Positions 1 to 6,156 of a stretch of 9,516 bases of DNA are shown one piece after another (within the stretch, counting starts at the first letter, position 1; the number at the start of each line of letters is the position of its first letter). Origin of the DNA: an uncultured Janibacter sp. (GTDB lineage: Bacteria; Actinomycetota; Actinomycetes; Actinomycetales; Dermatophilaceae). The position numbers and the translations under genes were made by a program. The stretch is taken from positions 1-9,516 of the forward strand of contig CAMICF010000108.1 of the NCBI GenBank assembly GCA_946222495.1. Direction: 5' to 3'. The notes below the pieces were generated by a model. That model was not told the DNA's origin. It saw only the letters and a program-made list of their open reading frames with translations, and made no database searches.

Positions 1-16
1 GACCGAAGGTGGGGGG

Positions 17-694
17 TCAGGGCTCCCGGGGGGCGACGACCCCGCTCTCGTGGGCGATGATCACGGCTCCGACCCGGTCCCGGACCTGGAGCTTGCCGAA
101 GATGCTCGACACGTGCGTCTTGACCGTCGCGGGACCGATGACGAGGTCCTCGGCGATCTCGGCGTTGGACCGACCGGCGCCGACGAGCCGGAGCACGTCC
201 AGCTCTCGCTCGGTCAGCCGGGCGAGCAGGTCGGCCTGGCGGGGCTCGCCCCCTTCGGCCGGTGTCGTCGGTGCCGCCAGCTCCGCGATGACGCGCTGGG
301 TGACCTCCGGGGCGAGCAGGGCGTGCCCGTGCCCGACGGCGCGCAGCGCGTCGACGAGCTGCTCCGCCTCGGCGTTCTTCAGCAGGAAGCCGCTCGCGCC
401 GGCCCGGAGCGCGTCGAAGAGATAGCTGTCGGAGTCGAAGGTCGTGAGGATGATGACCCGGCCGAGACCGCGCTCGACGACCTCTCGGGTCGCGGCGATC
501 CCGTCCATGACGGGCATCTGCACGTCCATGACGATGACGTCGGGACGCCGGGCCTCGGCCATCTCGACGGCCTCGCGCCCGTCGGCAGCCTCCCCCACGA
601 CCTCGAGGTCCTCCTCGACGGAGAGCATCATCGCGAAGCCGGACCGGATGATCGGCTGGTCGTCGACGAGGAGCACCCGCAGCACGTCCGTCAT
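17..694 (-). CDS. NarL/FixJ-type response regulator with LuxR helix-turn-helix
   Basis: This 225-residue protein is a cytoplasmic DNA-binding response regulator, the output partner of the histidine kinase encoded just upstream. A receiver domain fills residues 1-120: acidic pair D11/D12, phospho-acceptor D57 in the VIVMDVQMP strand, T84/T85 and K106 in the GFLLKNA loop. After a linker of about 35 residues a LuxR/GerE helix-turn-helix follows (about 158-220, LTERELDVLRLVGAGRSNAEIA then VKTHVSSIFGKL). Length and all catalytic residues are normal for the NarL family. The ATG overlaps the kinase stop codon by 4 bp (ATGA), and GGGGGAGGG a few bases upstream is a strong ribosome binding site that can be drawn into a small hairpin. 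The regulated genes cannot be read from sequence; autoregulation of the local operon is usual for the family but is inference here. Confidence 0.95.
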   Translation of the reverse strand: MTDVLRVLLVDDQPIIRSGFAMMLSVEEDLEVVGEAADGREAVEMAEARRPDVIVMDVQMPVMDGIAATREVVERGLGRVIILTTFDSDSYLFDALRAGASGFLLKNAEAEQLVDALRAVGHGHALLAPEVTQRVIAELAAPTTPAEGGEPRQADLLARLTERELDVLRLVGAGRSNAEIAEDLVIGPATVKTHVSSIFGKLQVRDRVGAVIIAHESGVVAPREP

Positions 695-2034
695 TGGCCC
701 TCCCCCGAGCGAAGGGGGATCCGCGCCCGGACGCGGTAGCCGCCCAGGGGTCGGGGGCCCATCTCGACGGCGCCCCGGTGGGAGGAGATCCGCTCGCGGA
801 TCCCCAGCTGTCCCATGCCCGTGCCCGAGGTCTCGGGACGGGGTCGCCCGTCATCGGTGACCTCCACCTCGGCATGACCGGCGTCGACGCGCACGGTCAC
901 GCGGGCCGTGCGCGCGGTGGAGTGCCGCGTGACATTGGTCAGGGCCTCCTGCGCGGTGCGGTAGAGGGAGTGTCCGATGGGCCCGGGGACGCGCTCGAGG
1001 TCCCCCTCGCGGTCCTCGACCGCCTCGTGCAGCACCCGCAGGGCAGCGGTGGTTCGCGCGTCGGCGAGCGCGGGGATGTCGCCGAGCCCCGGCTCGGGCG
1101 CATGCCCGTCGGAGCCGCTCTCGGCAGTTCCGACGGCGGACTCCCCTGCGCCGGCCTCCTTCGTACGAAGGGTGCCCAGCAGACCTCGCATCTGGGTCAC
1201 CGCATCCCGGCTGCCCCCCTCGATCTGTGCGAGCGCGCCCTTCGCCGCCTCGGGGTCGGTGTCCAGGACCCGCCGGGCCGCCGCGGCCTGCACCCCGATC
1301 CCGGAGACGTGGTGGGCGACGACGTCGTGGAGCTCGCGGGCGATCCGGAGCCGCTCCTCGATGATCGCGTTCTCCCGCAGCTGCTCCGCCTGCTGCCTGA
1401 TCGTGGCGGTCTGCTCCTCCAGCCCCGCCCGCTGGCGGGCGCTGCGCCAGGCGACCTGACCACCGATGACCGCGCCGCCGAAGTAGAGGATGTTGATGAC
1501 GCTGAGGAGCACCGGGCCGGCCACCGTCGCGGGGATGAGCGCGTCGGGGTCGGCGTTCTCGACGAGGTCGCTCAGCGCCTGCCCGGAGGCGAAGCCCCAC
1601 ACGAGCCAGAAGAACATGGCCGCGATGATCACCGTGTAGAGCGCGGCCATCGCCCGGCGGTTGCTCGACCACGCCACCCCGGCGAAGACGACGAGGAAGT
1701 AGGCGATCTGCGTCGACAGCAGGCTCGCCATCAGGGGATCGACCGTGCCGATGGCCCAGTAGGCGACGGAGGCGAGCGCGACCGAGATGAGGGGCCAGCG
1801 CCGGCGACCGAGGATGAAGAGGCAAGGGACGGCGGTGAAGGCCCACTGCTGCCACCAGGGCGAGTCCACGCTGCGGAGCTGTCCGGTGCCCCGCATGAGC
1901 TCGAGGACGAAGCATCCCAGGACGACCGTCGTCAGGGTGAGGACGACGTCGCCGCGGCTGATGCCGTGGACCGGTCGGACCCAGTCGTCATCGAGGGCGA
2001 AGAAGTCGCCCACGCGATCGAGCCGGGACGCCAT
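691..2034 (-). CDS. Membrane sensor histidine kinase (HisKA_3 / NarL-partner class)
   Basis: This 447-residue kinase senses an unknown signal and phosphorylates the adjacent response regulator. About six hydrophobic segments (near 29-48, 65-77, 83-99, 106-122, 131-147 and 170-191) make up an integral membrane input domain with no large extracellular loop. A short coiled stretch (about 198-228, rich in E, Q and R) leads to the dimerisation domain, with phospho-acceptor H236 in ARELHDVVAHHVSGIG. A Gly/Ser/Glu-rich linker (about 292-320) precedes the HATPase_c domain: N-box QEALTNVTRHS (362-372), DDG at 394-396, GMGQLGIRERI (406-416) and a final GGYRVRARIP strand. The start is ATG, 5 bp after the stop of the glyoxalase-like gene and without a clear Shine-Dalgarno sequence, so translation is probably coupled. 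The domain order resembles actinobacterial DesK-like kinases that respond to membrane or envelope stress; the real stimulus is unknown. Confidence 0.95.
   Translation of the reverse strand: MASRLDRVGDFFALDDDWVRPVHGISRGDVVLTLTTVVLGCFVLELMRGTGQLRSVDSPWWQQWAFTAVPCLFILGRRRWPLISVALASVAYWAIGTVDPLMASLLSTQIAYFLVVFAGVAWSSNRRAMAALYTVIIAAMFFWLVWGFASGQALSDLVENADPDALIPATVAGPVLLSVINILYFGGAVIGGQVAWRSARQRAGLEEQTATIRQQAEQLRENAIIEERLRIARELHDVVAHHVSGIGVQAAAARRVLDTDPEAAKGALAQIEGGSRDAVTQMRGLLGTLRTKEAGAGESAVGTAESGSDGHAPEPGLGDIPALADARTTAALRVLHEAVEDREGDLERVPGPIGHSLYRTAQEALTNVTRHSTARTARVTVRVDAGHAEVEVTDDGRPRPETSGTGMGQLGIRERISSHRGAVEMGPRPLGGYRVRARIPLRSGEGQ
701..719 (-). promoter_or_regulatory. Hairpin overlapping the response-regulator ribosome binding site
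   Basis: The arms TCCCCC (701-706) and GGGGGA (714-719) are a perfect 6-bp inverted repeat with a 7-nt loop. In the minus-strand mRNA the 3' arm (GGGGGA) is part of the GGGGGAGGG Shine-Dalgarno sequence just upstream of the regulator ATG at 694. Folding would partly hide that site until a ribosome finishing the kinase gene opens it. The inverted repeat is visible; the coupling role is inferred. Confidence 0.4.
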
Positions 2035-2039
2035 GACGG

Positions 2040-2678
2040 TCAGAGGGTGACCGGTCCACCCGGGGTGTTGAAGGTGACGGAGAGCAGGCCCGGGGTGCCG
2101 TGCGGGGCCACGAACTCGAAGCCGATGACCGAGGAGGTCTCCTCGGCGGGGTGGCCGAGCCAGTCACGGACGCGGTCCGGGTCACCGGCGACCATGAGCG
2201 AGTCGATGGTCACGTCGGTGTCCGCCTCCTGCGAGGGGTGCGGGGAGCCCTCGCCCCACTTGACGAAGAAGGGGAGCTGCGGGTCGGCGAGGGTGCCCTT
2301 GATGCCGATCTGCTTCCAGAGGAACTCGCGACCGTCGGCGAGGCGCCGGTTGCCGTCGACCGCCTGGCGGTCGAGTCGCTTCTCCACTGCCTCGAGGTCG
2401 TCGTCGACGCGGATGACCCAACCCATCCACCCGCCGCCGGCCTCGGATCGGGCGCGGACGACCTGCCCGAAGGGGGCCTTGTCGGAGCTGGGGTGGTCGA
2501 GGACCTCGACGATCTCGACGTACCGCTCGTGGGCGAGCGGGAGGATCATGTTGCGGGTGCCGAAGCGAGGATGGATGCCGCCGTCGACAGGGGTGACCCC
2601 CAGTGCCCCGCCCAGACGCTGGGCAGTGGCCTTGACACCGGACTTGTCTGCGGCATAGGAGACGTGGTCAACGCGCAT
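2040..2678 (-). CDS. Glyoxalase-like domain (VOC superfamily) protein
   Basis: This 212-residue soluble protein matches the glyoxalase-like domain typified by PF13468. It starts with the first beta strand of a VOC fold (VDHVSYAA, with H5), followed by the family pattern HPRFGTRNMILPL (H36, G40, T41, N43) and YVEIVEVLD (Y53, E55). A second VOC-like half ends in GLLSVTFNTPGGPVTL. H5 and E55 are plausible metal ligands by analogy with the superfamily. Substrate and reaction are not known; members are annotated only by fold. The gene runs directly into the kinase gene (5 bp between stop and ATG), so all three are probably co-transcribed, and a role linked to the two-component signal is possible but unproven. 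The ATG at 2678 has no Shine-Dalgarno; CACGAT at 2685-2690 ends 6 nt before it, which would suit a leaderless transcript. Confidence 0.85.
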   Translation of the reverse strand: MRVDHVSYAADKSGVKATAQRLGGALGVTPVDGGIHPRFGTRNMILPLAHERYVEIVEVLDHPSSDKAPFGQVVRARSEAGGGWMGWVIRVDDDLEAVEKRLDRQAVDGNRRLADGREFLWKQIGIKGTLADPQLPFFVKWGEGSPHPSQEADTDVTIDSLMVAGDPDRVRDWLGHPAEETSSVIGFEFVAPHGTPGLLSVTFNTPGGPVTL

Positions 2679-2708
2679 GCAGGCATCGTGGCACAGCCGC
2701 CCTACCGG

Positions 2709-2720
2709 CCCGTAATCGGG
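2709..2720 (-). terminator. Possible weak stem-loop after the TrmH-family gene
   Basis: In the 47-bp gap between the methyltransferase stop and the VOC start, CCCG and CGGG flank a 4-nt ATTA loop. The stem is only 4 bp and no U-run follows, so it is at best a weak terminator or pause site. I record it because it is the only structure seen in this gap. Confidence 0.15.
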
Positions 2721-2725
2721 GTCGT

Positions 2726-3535
2726 TCAGCCCGCCCGCCGCTGGCGCACCGCCTCGTAGACGACGATGGCTGCCGAGGTGGCGACGTTGAGCGAGTTCGC
2801 CCGTCCCACCATCGGGATCCGCACGTGGTGCTGGGCGCGGGTGAGGGCCGCGTCGGTGAGCCCGTACTTCTCCGAACCCACCGCCACCGCAACGGCGCCC
2901 GTCAGATCGGCGCCCGTGTGCTCGACGTCCGTGTCCGGGGTGGTGGCGACGACGTCGACGCCCCGGTCGGCGAGCCAGGCGAAGGCCTCCGTGGTGCTCG
3001 CGGCCGCCACCGGGACGGAGAAGACCGTGCCCTTGCTCGACCGGATGACGTTGGGGTTGCCCCAGTCGGTCACGGGGTCGGCGGAGATGACGAGAGCGGC
3101 GCCGGCGGCATCGGCCGTGCGGAGCATGGCGCCGAGGTTGCCCGGCTTCTCGACCCCTTCGCAGAGCAGGACGAGGGCGCCGTCGGGCAGCGTGACGTCG
3201 GTGAGCGCTCGCCCTGGGGAGGGGACCTTGGCGAGGATCCCGTCCGGGCCCTCCCGGTAGGCGACCTTCTCGAAGGCGGCCCGGCCGAGCTGCACCACCT
3301 CGGCACCGGCCCCGCGGGCGCGCTCGACGAGGGCGAGCCCGACCACGGGGTCGAGCATCAGCTCGGGGCAGTGGAAGAGGGTGCGCGGGTGCACGCCCGC
3401 GTCGAGTGCGAGCGTGGTCTCCTCGAGTCCCTCGAGGAGCGAGGTCCCCGTGGTCTCGCGCACGCGCCTGCGGCGGAGGGTGACGAGATCCTTGAGGCGC
3501 TGGTTGGCCGGTGAGGTGATGACGAGATCGGACAT
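2726..3535 (-). CDS. TrmH/SpoU-family RNA 2'-O-methyltransferase
   Basis: This 269-residue SPOUT-class enzyme is expected to transfer a methyl group from S-adenosylmethionine to a ribose 2'-OH in rRNA or tRNA. Residues about 1-105 form the substrate-binding N-terminal region (ITSPANQRLKDLVTLRRRR, then SLLEGLEE). The trefoil-knot catalytic domain follows with all three SpoU motifs: motif 1 EGVEKPGNLGAMLRTADAAG (N133, catalytic R139), motif 2 VGSEKYGL (E222) and motif 3 IPMVGRANSLNVATSAAI (N247-V251). Motif 2 has K-Y where many relatives have a G in GSEGxGL. The reading frame stays open upstream to 4279, but that part lies antisense to the PAP2 gene. I chose ATG 3535 because MSDLVITSPANQRLK is the normal start of the family. 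The gene diverges from PAP2 with only about 30 bp between start codons. The exact target nucleotide cannot be told; a resistance methylase is possible but less likely than housekeeping. Confidence 0.92.
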   Translation of the reverse strand: MSDLVITSPANQRLKDLVTLRRRRVRETTGTSLLEGLEETTLALDAGVHPRTLFHCPELMLDPVVGLALVERARGAGAEVVQLGRAAFEKVAYREGPDGILAKVPSPGRALTDVTLPDGALVLLCEGVEKPGNLGAMLRTADAAGAALVISADPVTDWGNPNVIRSSKGTVFSVPVAAASTTEAFAWLADRGVDVVATTPDTDVEHTGADLTGAVAVAVGSEKYGLTDAALTRAQHHVRIPMVGRANSLNVATSAAIVVYEAVRQRRAG

Positions 3536-3553
3536 GGCGGGTCCAGCATGCCG

Positions 3554-3559
3554 CACAAT
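3554..3559 (+). promoter_or_regulatory. Putative -10 element for the PAP2 gene (leaderless)
   Basis: CACAAT lies exactly 6 nt before ATG 3566, the distance expected if transcription starts at the A of the start codon. No -35 match is obvious. Read on the other strand, the overlapping GATTGT (3555-3560) could serve the divergent methyltransferase gene, so the two genes may share a compact divergent promoter. The match is 4 of 6 to TATAAT and is suggestive only. Confidence 0.3.
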
Positions 3560-3565
3560 CGGTGG

Positions 3566-4225
3566 ATGGCTGACGACCGGCGCGTGTCCCCGCTTCGTGC
3601 CGTGGCCGCAGTGGGGGCCATGACGGCCGTGGCGCTCGTCGTGGCTGCCGTCGGCGAGTGGCTCCTCCTCCCCTCGTCGACGGTTCGGTCCTGGGACGAA
3701 GGGGGCCTCGCCCGGGCCACGGACCTGCTCGCCGGGCACCCGGGTCTGCAGGACGCGGCGGTGACCTGGGCCGCCCTCAGCGGCCCGTGGGTGGTGCACC
3801 CGCTCGTCCTCGGCATCGTCCTGGTCCTGCTGGCCCGCGGCCGGGTGGCGCCGCGGGCGCTGCTCGTCGTCGCCGTGGGCGTCCTCGGCTGGTGGTTGGG
3901 AACGGTCTGCAAGCGGATGGTCGAGCGGCCGCGTCCCGCCGAGGCGGTGGTCGAGGTGGGCAGCTGGGCCTACCCGAGCGGCCACGCGACGAACATCGCG
4001 CTGGCCGCGGTCCTGGTCATCGCCCTCACGGCCACGATCGGTGCCGGGTGGATTCGTTGGGGCACAACGGTGCTGGCGATCGTCTGTGTCGTGGTCACCG
4101 CAGCCGACCGTCTCGTGCTCGGCGTCCACCACCCGAGCGATGTCCTCGCCGGCCTGCTCCTCGGTACCGGGATGGCAGTGGCCGGCCTGACCATCCTGCG
4201 CCCCCTCCCTTCCGCACGACCTTAA
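3566..4225 (+). CDS. PAP2-superfamily membrane phosphatase
   Basis: This integral membrane protein of 219 residues from this start is a type-2 phosphatidic-acid phosphatase-like enzyme, likely hydrolysing a lipid phosphate or pyrophosphate (phosphatidate, undecaprenyl pyrophosphate or similar). Numbered from the upstream ATG at 3548, the three motifs are: KxxxxxxRP as K122 to R129-P130, PSGH at 143-146 with H146, and the third motif as D-R188-x5-H194-x3-D198. The serine usually before that arginine is aspartate here. Hydrophobic segments lie near 18-40, 82-97, 103-120, 147-168, 172-187 and 199-215. I prefer ATG 3566 (MADDRRVSP) because a -10-like hexamer ends 6 nt upstream; ATG 3548 would add six residues. 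The last codons GCA CGA CCT TAA, including the stop, come from copy 1 of the intergenic repeat. The exact lipid substrate is unknown. Confidence 0.9.
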   Translation: MADDRRVSPLRAVAAVGAMTAVALVVAAVGEWLLLPSSTVRSWDEGGLARATDLLAGHPGLQDAAVTWAALSGPWVVHPLVLGIVLVLLARGRVAPRALLVVAVGVLGWWLGTVCKRMVERPRPAEAVVEVGSWAYPSGHATNIALAAVLVIALTATIGAGWIRWGTTVLAIVCVVVTAADRLVLGVHHPSDVLAGLLLGTGMAVAGLTILRPLPSARP

Positions 4226-4326
4226 GGAGATGCGGCCTCCCGGGCGCACGACCTTAAGGAGATGGCGACTTGGGCGCACGACCCTAAGGAGATGCGGCCC
4301 ACCGAGCGCACGACCTCAAGGAGATG
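4213..4326 (+). repeat. Array 1: four copies of a ~31-bp dyad repeat between convergent genes
   Basis: The 20-bp core CGCACGACCYYAAGGAGRTG starts at 4213, 4245, 4275 and 4307 (spacings 32, 30 and 32 bp), with most copies followed by CGGCC or similar. Copies 1 and 2 carry CCTTAAGG; copy 3 has CCCTAAGG and copy 4 CCTCAAGG, which break the central palindrome. Where complete, the unit is an imperfect dyad: CGCA, 3 nt, CCTTAAGG, 3 nt, TGCG. The array fills the whole gap between the PAP2 gene (plus) and the ABC-F gene (minus) and overlaps both ends: copy 1 supplies the TAA of PAP2 and copy 4 the TGA of ABC-F. Separators of about 10-12 bp are variable and short, so this is not a CRISPR. Function unknown; candidates are a phased protein-binding array or a dispersed genome repeat. 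Confidence 0.9.
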
Positions 4327-5950
4327 AGGGGATCGTGTCGTGCAGGCGGCCGTCGCGGATGAGCCAGCGCCGGGTGACCCCGATCCGTTCGAGGAAGGCC
4401 TCGTCGTGGCTGACGACGAGGAGCGCGCCCTGGTAGGCCGTCAGGGCGTCGACGAGCTGGTCGACGCTGTCCACGTCGAGGCTGTTGGTCGGCTCGTCGA
4501 GGACGACGAGGTGCGGCGCCGGGTCGGCGAGCAGCACCCGCGCGAGGGCCACCCGGAATCGCTCCCCACCGGAGAGCCCACCGACCACCCGGTCCGCGAG
4601 CGCGCCCCGGAAGAGGAAGCGCGCCAACGACGCCCGCACCTGCTGCGGTGACGCACTCGGCGCCGCCGCCCGGACGGTCTCGACGATCGACAGGTCGCCG
4701 TCGAGCTCGATCCGCTGCGGCAGGTGACCGATCTCGTCGATGCGCCGGCGCATCCGCGCGACCGGCTCCACGGGCGTGGTCTCGCCGAGGATCTCGCGGA
4801 TCAGCGTGGTCTTGCCGGCGCCGTTGCCACCGGTCAGGGCGATCCGTTCCGGCCCCCGCACGACGAAGGGGGCGCCGTCCCCCTTCGCCTCCAGCTCCAG
4901 GACGGTGCGCCGGGCCGGCACCCGGGTGTCGGGCAGGTCGATGCGCACGGTCCGGTCCTCACGGACCCTGGCCTCGGCGTCCTGCAGGGCGCCTTCGGCG
5001 CGCTCGAGCCGGTCGTCGTGCAGGTCCCGGTGCTTGGCCGCGGACTGCTCCGCCTGCATGCCCCAGGTCTTCATGACGATCCGCGGTGCGCGCTTGCTCG
5101 CGAAGTCGCGGTCGGCGATCCGCTTGCGGCCTGCAAGCTTGACCTCGGCCTCGATGCGGTCGCGCTTCTGCCGTCGCACGTCCTGCTCTGCCGCGCGCAC
5201 CGAGTCGGCGGCTGCCTGCTGCTCAGTGTCGATCGCGGTCCGGTACACCGACCACGGTCCGTCGAAGGAGCGCAGCTCGTGCCCGTGCACCTCGACGATC
5301 CGGTCGACGTGCTCGAGCAGCTCGAGGTCGTGACTGACGACGACGAGCGACCGTTGCGCCGGCCACCCGTCGAGTGCCTCGACGAGCCGGGACCGGGCCA
5401 CCCTGTCGAGGTTGTTCGTCGGCTCGTCGAGCAGCGCGACGTCGGCGCGCTGCAGCTGGAGAGCCGCGAGTCCGACGGTGACGACCTCTCCTCCGGACAG
5501 GGTGCCGAGCGGGCGGGCGAGGAGGCCCTCGTCTCCGGGCAGGCCGAGGCCCGCCATGGTGGACAGGGCCTCCGCCTCGATCCCCCAGCGGTCCTCGACG
5601 GTGTCGAAGTCGACCTGGTCGAGGGAGCCCCCTTCGATCCGCGAGAGGGCGGCGAGGACCGGGGCGACCCCGAGCGCCTCGGCGACGGTGCGCCGGGTGT
5701 CGAGGCCCAGCTGTTGCGGCAGCGCCGCCACCGATCCGGCGACGTGGACCGTGCCGGCTGTGGGCGCGAGCTCGCCGGTCATCAACCGCAGGAGGGTCGA
5801 CTTGCCGGAGCCGTTGCGGCCGACGAGACCGGTGCGGCCGTGGCCGAAGGAACCGCTGACGGCATCGAGGGCTCGCGTGCCGTCGGACCAGTCGAGGGTG
5901 ACGTCGGTGAGGGTGACGAGGGCATCCGCCCTCGGGGGGTGCGTAGACAT
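4316..5950 (-). CDS. ABC-F family ATPase (ribosome-associated, likely antibiotic ribosome protection)
   Basis: This 544-residue protein has two ATP-binding cassettes and no membrane segment, the mark of ABC-F proteins that act on ribosomes in the cytosol. Cassette 1 has Walker A GRNGSGKST (44-52), signature LSGGE (151-155), Walker B VALLDEPTN (171-179) and H207. A charged coiled linker (about 241-348, rich in K, R, E and A) corresponds to the P-site tRNA interaction motif. Cassette 2 has Walker A GGNGAGKTT (374-382), signature LSGGERFR (459-466), Walker B LVVLDEPTN with E486, and H515. All catalytic residues are intact. GGAAGAG about 9 nt upstream of ATG 5950 is the ribosome binding site. The long leader, short upstream ORF and WhiB7-like promoter favour an inducible resistance protein (macrolide/lincosamide/streptogramin/pleuromutilin class) over a housekeeping EttA-type factor; the drug is not predictable. 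Its last codons and stop lie inside repeat copy 4. Confidence 0.93.
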   Translation of the reverse strand: MSTHPPRADALVTLTDVTLDWSDGTRALDAVSGSFGHGRTGLVGRNGSGKSTLLRLMTGELAPTAGTVHVAGSVAALPQQLGLDTRRTVAEALGVAPVLAALSRIEGGSLDQVDFDTVEDRWGIEAEALSTMAGLGLPGDEGLLARPLGTLSGGEVVTVGLAALQLQRADVALLDEPTNNLDRVARSRLVEALDGWPAQRSLVVVSHDLELLEHVDRIVEVHGHELRSFDGPWSVYRTAIDTEQQAAADSVRAAEQDVRRQKRDRIEAEVKLAGRKRIADRDFASKRAPRIVMKTWGMQAEQSAAKHRDLHDDRLERAEGALQDAEARVREDRTVRIDLPDTRVPARRTVLELEAKGDGAPFVVRGPERIALTGGNGAGKTTLIREILGETTPVEPVARMRRRIDEIGHLPQRIELDGDLSIVETVRAAAPSASPQQVRASLARFLFRGALADRVVGGLSGGERFRVALARVLLADPAPHLVVLDEPTNSLDVDSVDQLVDALTAYQGALLVVSHDEAFLERIGVTRRWLIRDGRLHDTIPSSP

Positions 5951-6019
5951 GGGAGATCTCTTCCGTCGCTGCGTGCGCGCCGACGGGACTCGCGGTGCGT
6001 GGGCCGCGGTCGGTCGCGC

Positions 6020-6049
6020 TCAGGAGTCGCGGGAGGTCTCGTGCCGCAT
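6020..6049 (-). CDS. Putative 9-residue leader peptide upstream of the ABC-F gene
   Basis: ATG at 6049 opens a 9-codon frame, MRHETSRDS, ending in TGA at 6020-6022, about 70 nt before the ABC-F start and inside its predicted transcript. GAAGG lies upstream but its distance (about 13 nt) is long for a ribosome binding site. Short leader ORFs before ABC-F and erm genes often act as drug sensors by ribosome stalling. GAGACCTCCC within this frame is nearly repeated as GAGATCTCCC at the main gene's start region. A chance ORF of this size is quite possible, so translation is unproven. Confidence 0.35.
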   Translation of the reverse strand: MRHETSRDS

Positions 6050-6110
6050 CAGCGGGTCGTCACCTTCGTCAGAGGAACCGTGCGCTGTCACCGCCCGGTC
6101 GGACCGGTCA

Positions 6111-6148
6111 AGGTTAGGCCCTCGCCGGTCGCCGGGTCGAGGGATTTT
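6111..6148 (-). promoter_or_regulatory. WhiB7-like promoter for the ABC-F gene
   Basis: Reading the minus strand there is AAAAT (6144-6148), a 3-bp gap, TCGACC as -35 (6135-6140), an 18-bp spacer, and TAACCT as -10 (6111-6116). An A/T-rich block 3 bp upstream of the -35 is the known hallmark of WhiB7-activated promoters in actinobacteria, whose regulons typically include ABC-F resistance genes. It is the only A/T run in this intergenic region. Transcription would start near 6104, giving a leader of about 150 nt. The motif is visible; control by WhiB7 is inferred. Confidence 0.5.
6119..6143 (-). repeat. Nested inverted repeat in the ABC-F promoter
   Basis: The arms CCCTCG (6119-6124) and CGAGGG (6138-6143) enclose a second dyad, CCGG-3 nt-CCGG (6125-6135). 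The structure covers the predicted -35 and most of the spacer. It also lies 13 nt past the DUF1206 stop, so as RNA it could be a stem-loop ending that gene's transcript, though no U-run follows. It could equally be an operator or a by-product of GC-rich sequence. Confidence 0.35.
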
Positions 6149-6156
6149 CGGGTGGG

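Noticed and set aside
8..34. Terminator or G-quadruplex downstream of the response regulator
   Set aside because: There are G-runs here, but they overlap the last codons, the stem options are at most 3 bp, and the region continues beyond the window.
694..2658. 654-residue plus-strand open frame
   Set aside because: It lies antisense to the kinase and VOC genes, both with complete domains. Long antisense frames are expected from G/C-ending codons; the translation is low-complexity and shows no motif.
4222..4232. TTAAGGAGATG as a real ribosome binding site plus start codon
   Set aside because: AAGGAG touches ATG with no spacer, and the frames that open at these ATGs are short or run into neighbouring genes on the other strand. 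The resemblance recurs because it is part of the repeat.
3536..4279. N-terminal extension of 248 residues on the TrmH-family protein
   Set aside because: The extension is antisense to the PAP2 gene, which has all three active-site motifs, and the protein at ATG 3535 already begins like its family.
4213..4326. CRISPR array
   Set aside because: Units are only about 31 bp from start to start, so a 20-bp core would leave 10-12 bp separators. These are too short for spacers, and there is no cas gene.
4213..4326. Bidirectional intrinsic terminators formed by each repeat
   Set aside because: Folding one unit as RNA gives CGCA/TGCG with internal mismatches and CC/GG around a UUAA loop, a weak stem, and no U-run follows on either strand.
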